A stretch of DNA of 64,000 bases from Ensifer sp. USDA 6670 (GTDB lineage Bacteria > Pseudomonadota > Alphaproteobacteria > Rhizobiales > Rhizobiaceae). The stretch's first letter is position 1; each line of letters begins with the position of its first letter. Location of the stretch: assembly GCA_000421085.1 (NCBI GenBank), contig ATWE01000011.1, positions 1 to 64,000 of the forward strand, read 5' to 3'. Shown in pieces: positions 63,413 through 64,000 of this stretch. The notes below the pieces were generated by a model. That model was not told the DNA's origin and did not search any database. It was given only the letters and a program-made list of their open reading frames with translations. The position numbers and the translations under genes are program-made.

Positions 63413-64000
63413 CGCGGTCTCCATCGACCGGCCGGACCTCGCCCTCGTAATAGACCCATGCGGCGGACCAGCGCATGACGACGAGGCTGAGCGTCAGCAC
63501 GATAGCGAACATCACCCAGGAGCCCGCAGCGGCATAGCCCATGTCGAAATATTTGAAGGCGTTGTCGTAGATGTACATGGCAAAGAAATAGGTGGAGCCG
63601 AGAGGGCCGCCCTTCGTCAGCAGAAGCGCTATCGTCAGTTGCTGGAATGCGGAGATGATCGAGGTGATGAAGGTGAAGATGAGCATCGGCCCGAGCATCG
63701 GCAGCGTGATGAACAGCATCTGCGCCCAGGCCGGAACGCCCGAGACGGTCGCGGCCTCATAGAGCTCTTTCGGAATGGCCTTGAGACCGGTCAGAAGGAT
63801 CAGCATCGTACCGCCGAGGCCCCAGAGGCTTGCGACGATGATGGCGACGAGGGCGAGGCTGGGATCGCCGAGCCAGTTCGGCCCATCGATGCCGACGAGC
63901 GAGAGCATGAAGTTCAACAGCCCGTACTCCCTGCTGTAGATCCAGCTCCAGATCGTCACGAGCGCAACGCCCGAGATCACGCTCGGCAGATAGAACACCG
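63405..64000 (-). CDS. Carbohydrate ABC transporter permease, MalF type, N-terminus cut by window
   Basis: At least 197 residues are visible. The frame runs off the right edge, and an apparent ATG at 63998 is not the true start because the first helices of MalF-type permeases are missing. EAA loop: ELYEAATVSGVPAWAQMLFITLP. It pairs with the MalG-type permease downstream. A full-length protein would be near 290-300 residues. Confidence 0.88.
   Translation of the reverse strand, partial: VFYLPSVISGVALVTIWSWIYSREYGLLNFMLSLVGIDGPNWLGDPSLALVAIIVASLWGLGGTMLILLTGLKAIPKELYEAATVSGVPAWAQMLFITLPMLGPMLIFTFITSIISAFQQLTIALLLTKGGPLGSTYFFAMYIYDNAFKYFDMGYAAAGSWVMFAIVLTLSLVVMRWSAAWVYYEGEVRPVDGDRDA

Overview
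The window looks like a megaplasmid or second replicon of a Sinorhizobium/Ensifer strain of the S. meliloti type. The main reason is a complete succinoglycan (EPS I) cluster, exoB-Z-Q-F-Y-X-U-V-W-T-I-H-K-L-A-M-O-N-P, in the order and orientations described for S. meliloti, flanked on the left by exs genes. Species was not tested by any search. High G+C, many ABC sugar importers and frequent 4-base ATGA gene overlaps fit the Rhizobiaceae. No tRNA, rRNA, CRISPR array, insertion sequence or replication origin was seen.

Layout. 1-7.1 kb: end of a DUF1214 gene, then a leftward operon for arabinofuranoside use (GH51 enzyme, ABC importer, ArsR-like regulator). 7.3-11 kb: site-2 protease with CBS domains, a convergent pair of DUF1772-like membrane proteins, an S41 peptidase. 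11-14.2 kb: ribose/fructose-type ABC importer with divergent binding protein. 14.3-23.8 kb: exs region (secreted glycanase ExsH, HWE kinase ExsG, receiver ExsF, small XRE regulator, SbmA/BacA-like transporter ExsE, and queE-queD-queC = exsD-C-B for preQ0). 24-27.1 kb: a decayed flavin monooxygenase end and tauABC. 27.1-29.3 kb: a small acidic protein and three tandem small exported Gly/Ser-rich proteins. 29.4-31.2 kb: ExsA exporter. 31.7-54.2 kb: exo cluster. 54.3-56.5 kb: small membrane protein, TPP-riboswitch thiD, 1-Cys peroxiredoxin. 56.6-64 kb: exported serine hydrolase, then a leftward sugar operon (ABC permeases, GH63-like enzyme, LacI regulator, GH42 beta-galactosidase), cut by the right edge.

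How it works together. The exo genes build the octasaccharide (ExoY/F start, ExoA-L-M-O-U-W extend), decorate it (ExoZ acetyl, ExoH succinyl, ExoV pyruvyl), flip and polymerise it (ExoT, ExoQ, ExoP), trim it (ExoK, ExsH) and throttle it (ExoX). ExoB and ExoN supply UDP-galactose and UDP-glucose.

Most notable new observation: seven sites matching the alphaproteobacterial EcfG/RpoE2 general-stress promoter (GGAAC, 16-17 nt, NGTT) lie in the right orientation upstream of exsG, exoX, both DUF1772-like genes, a 24-residue membrane peptide inside the exo cluster, and the divergent small-protein/Gly-rich gene pair. Three (exsG, exoX, the 24-residue peptide) match the full GGAAC-CGTT form. This suggests a stress-response layer over the EPS region, possibly damping EPS through ExoX. 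It is inference from motif reading and needs TSS or sigma-mutant data.
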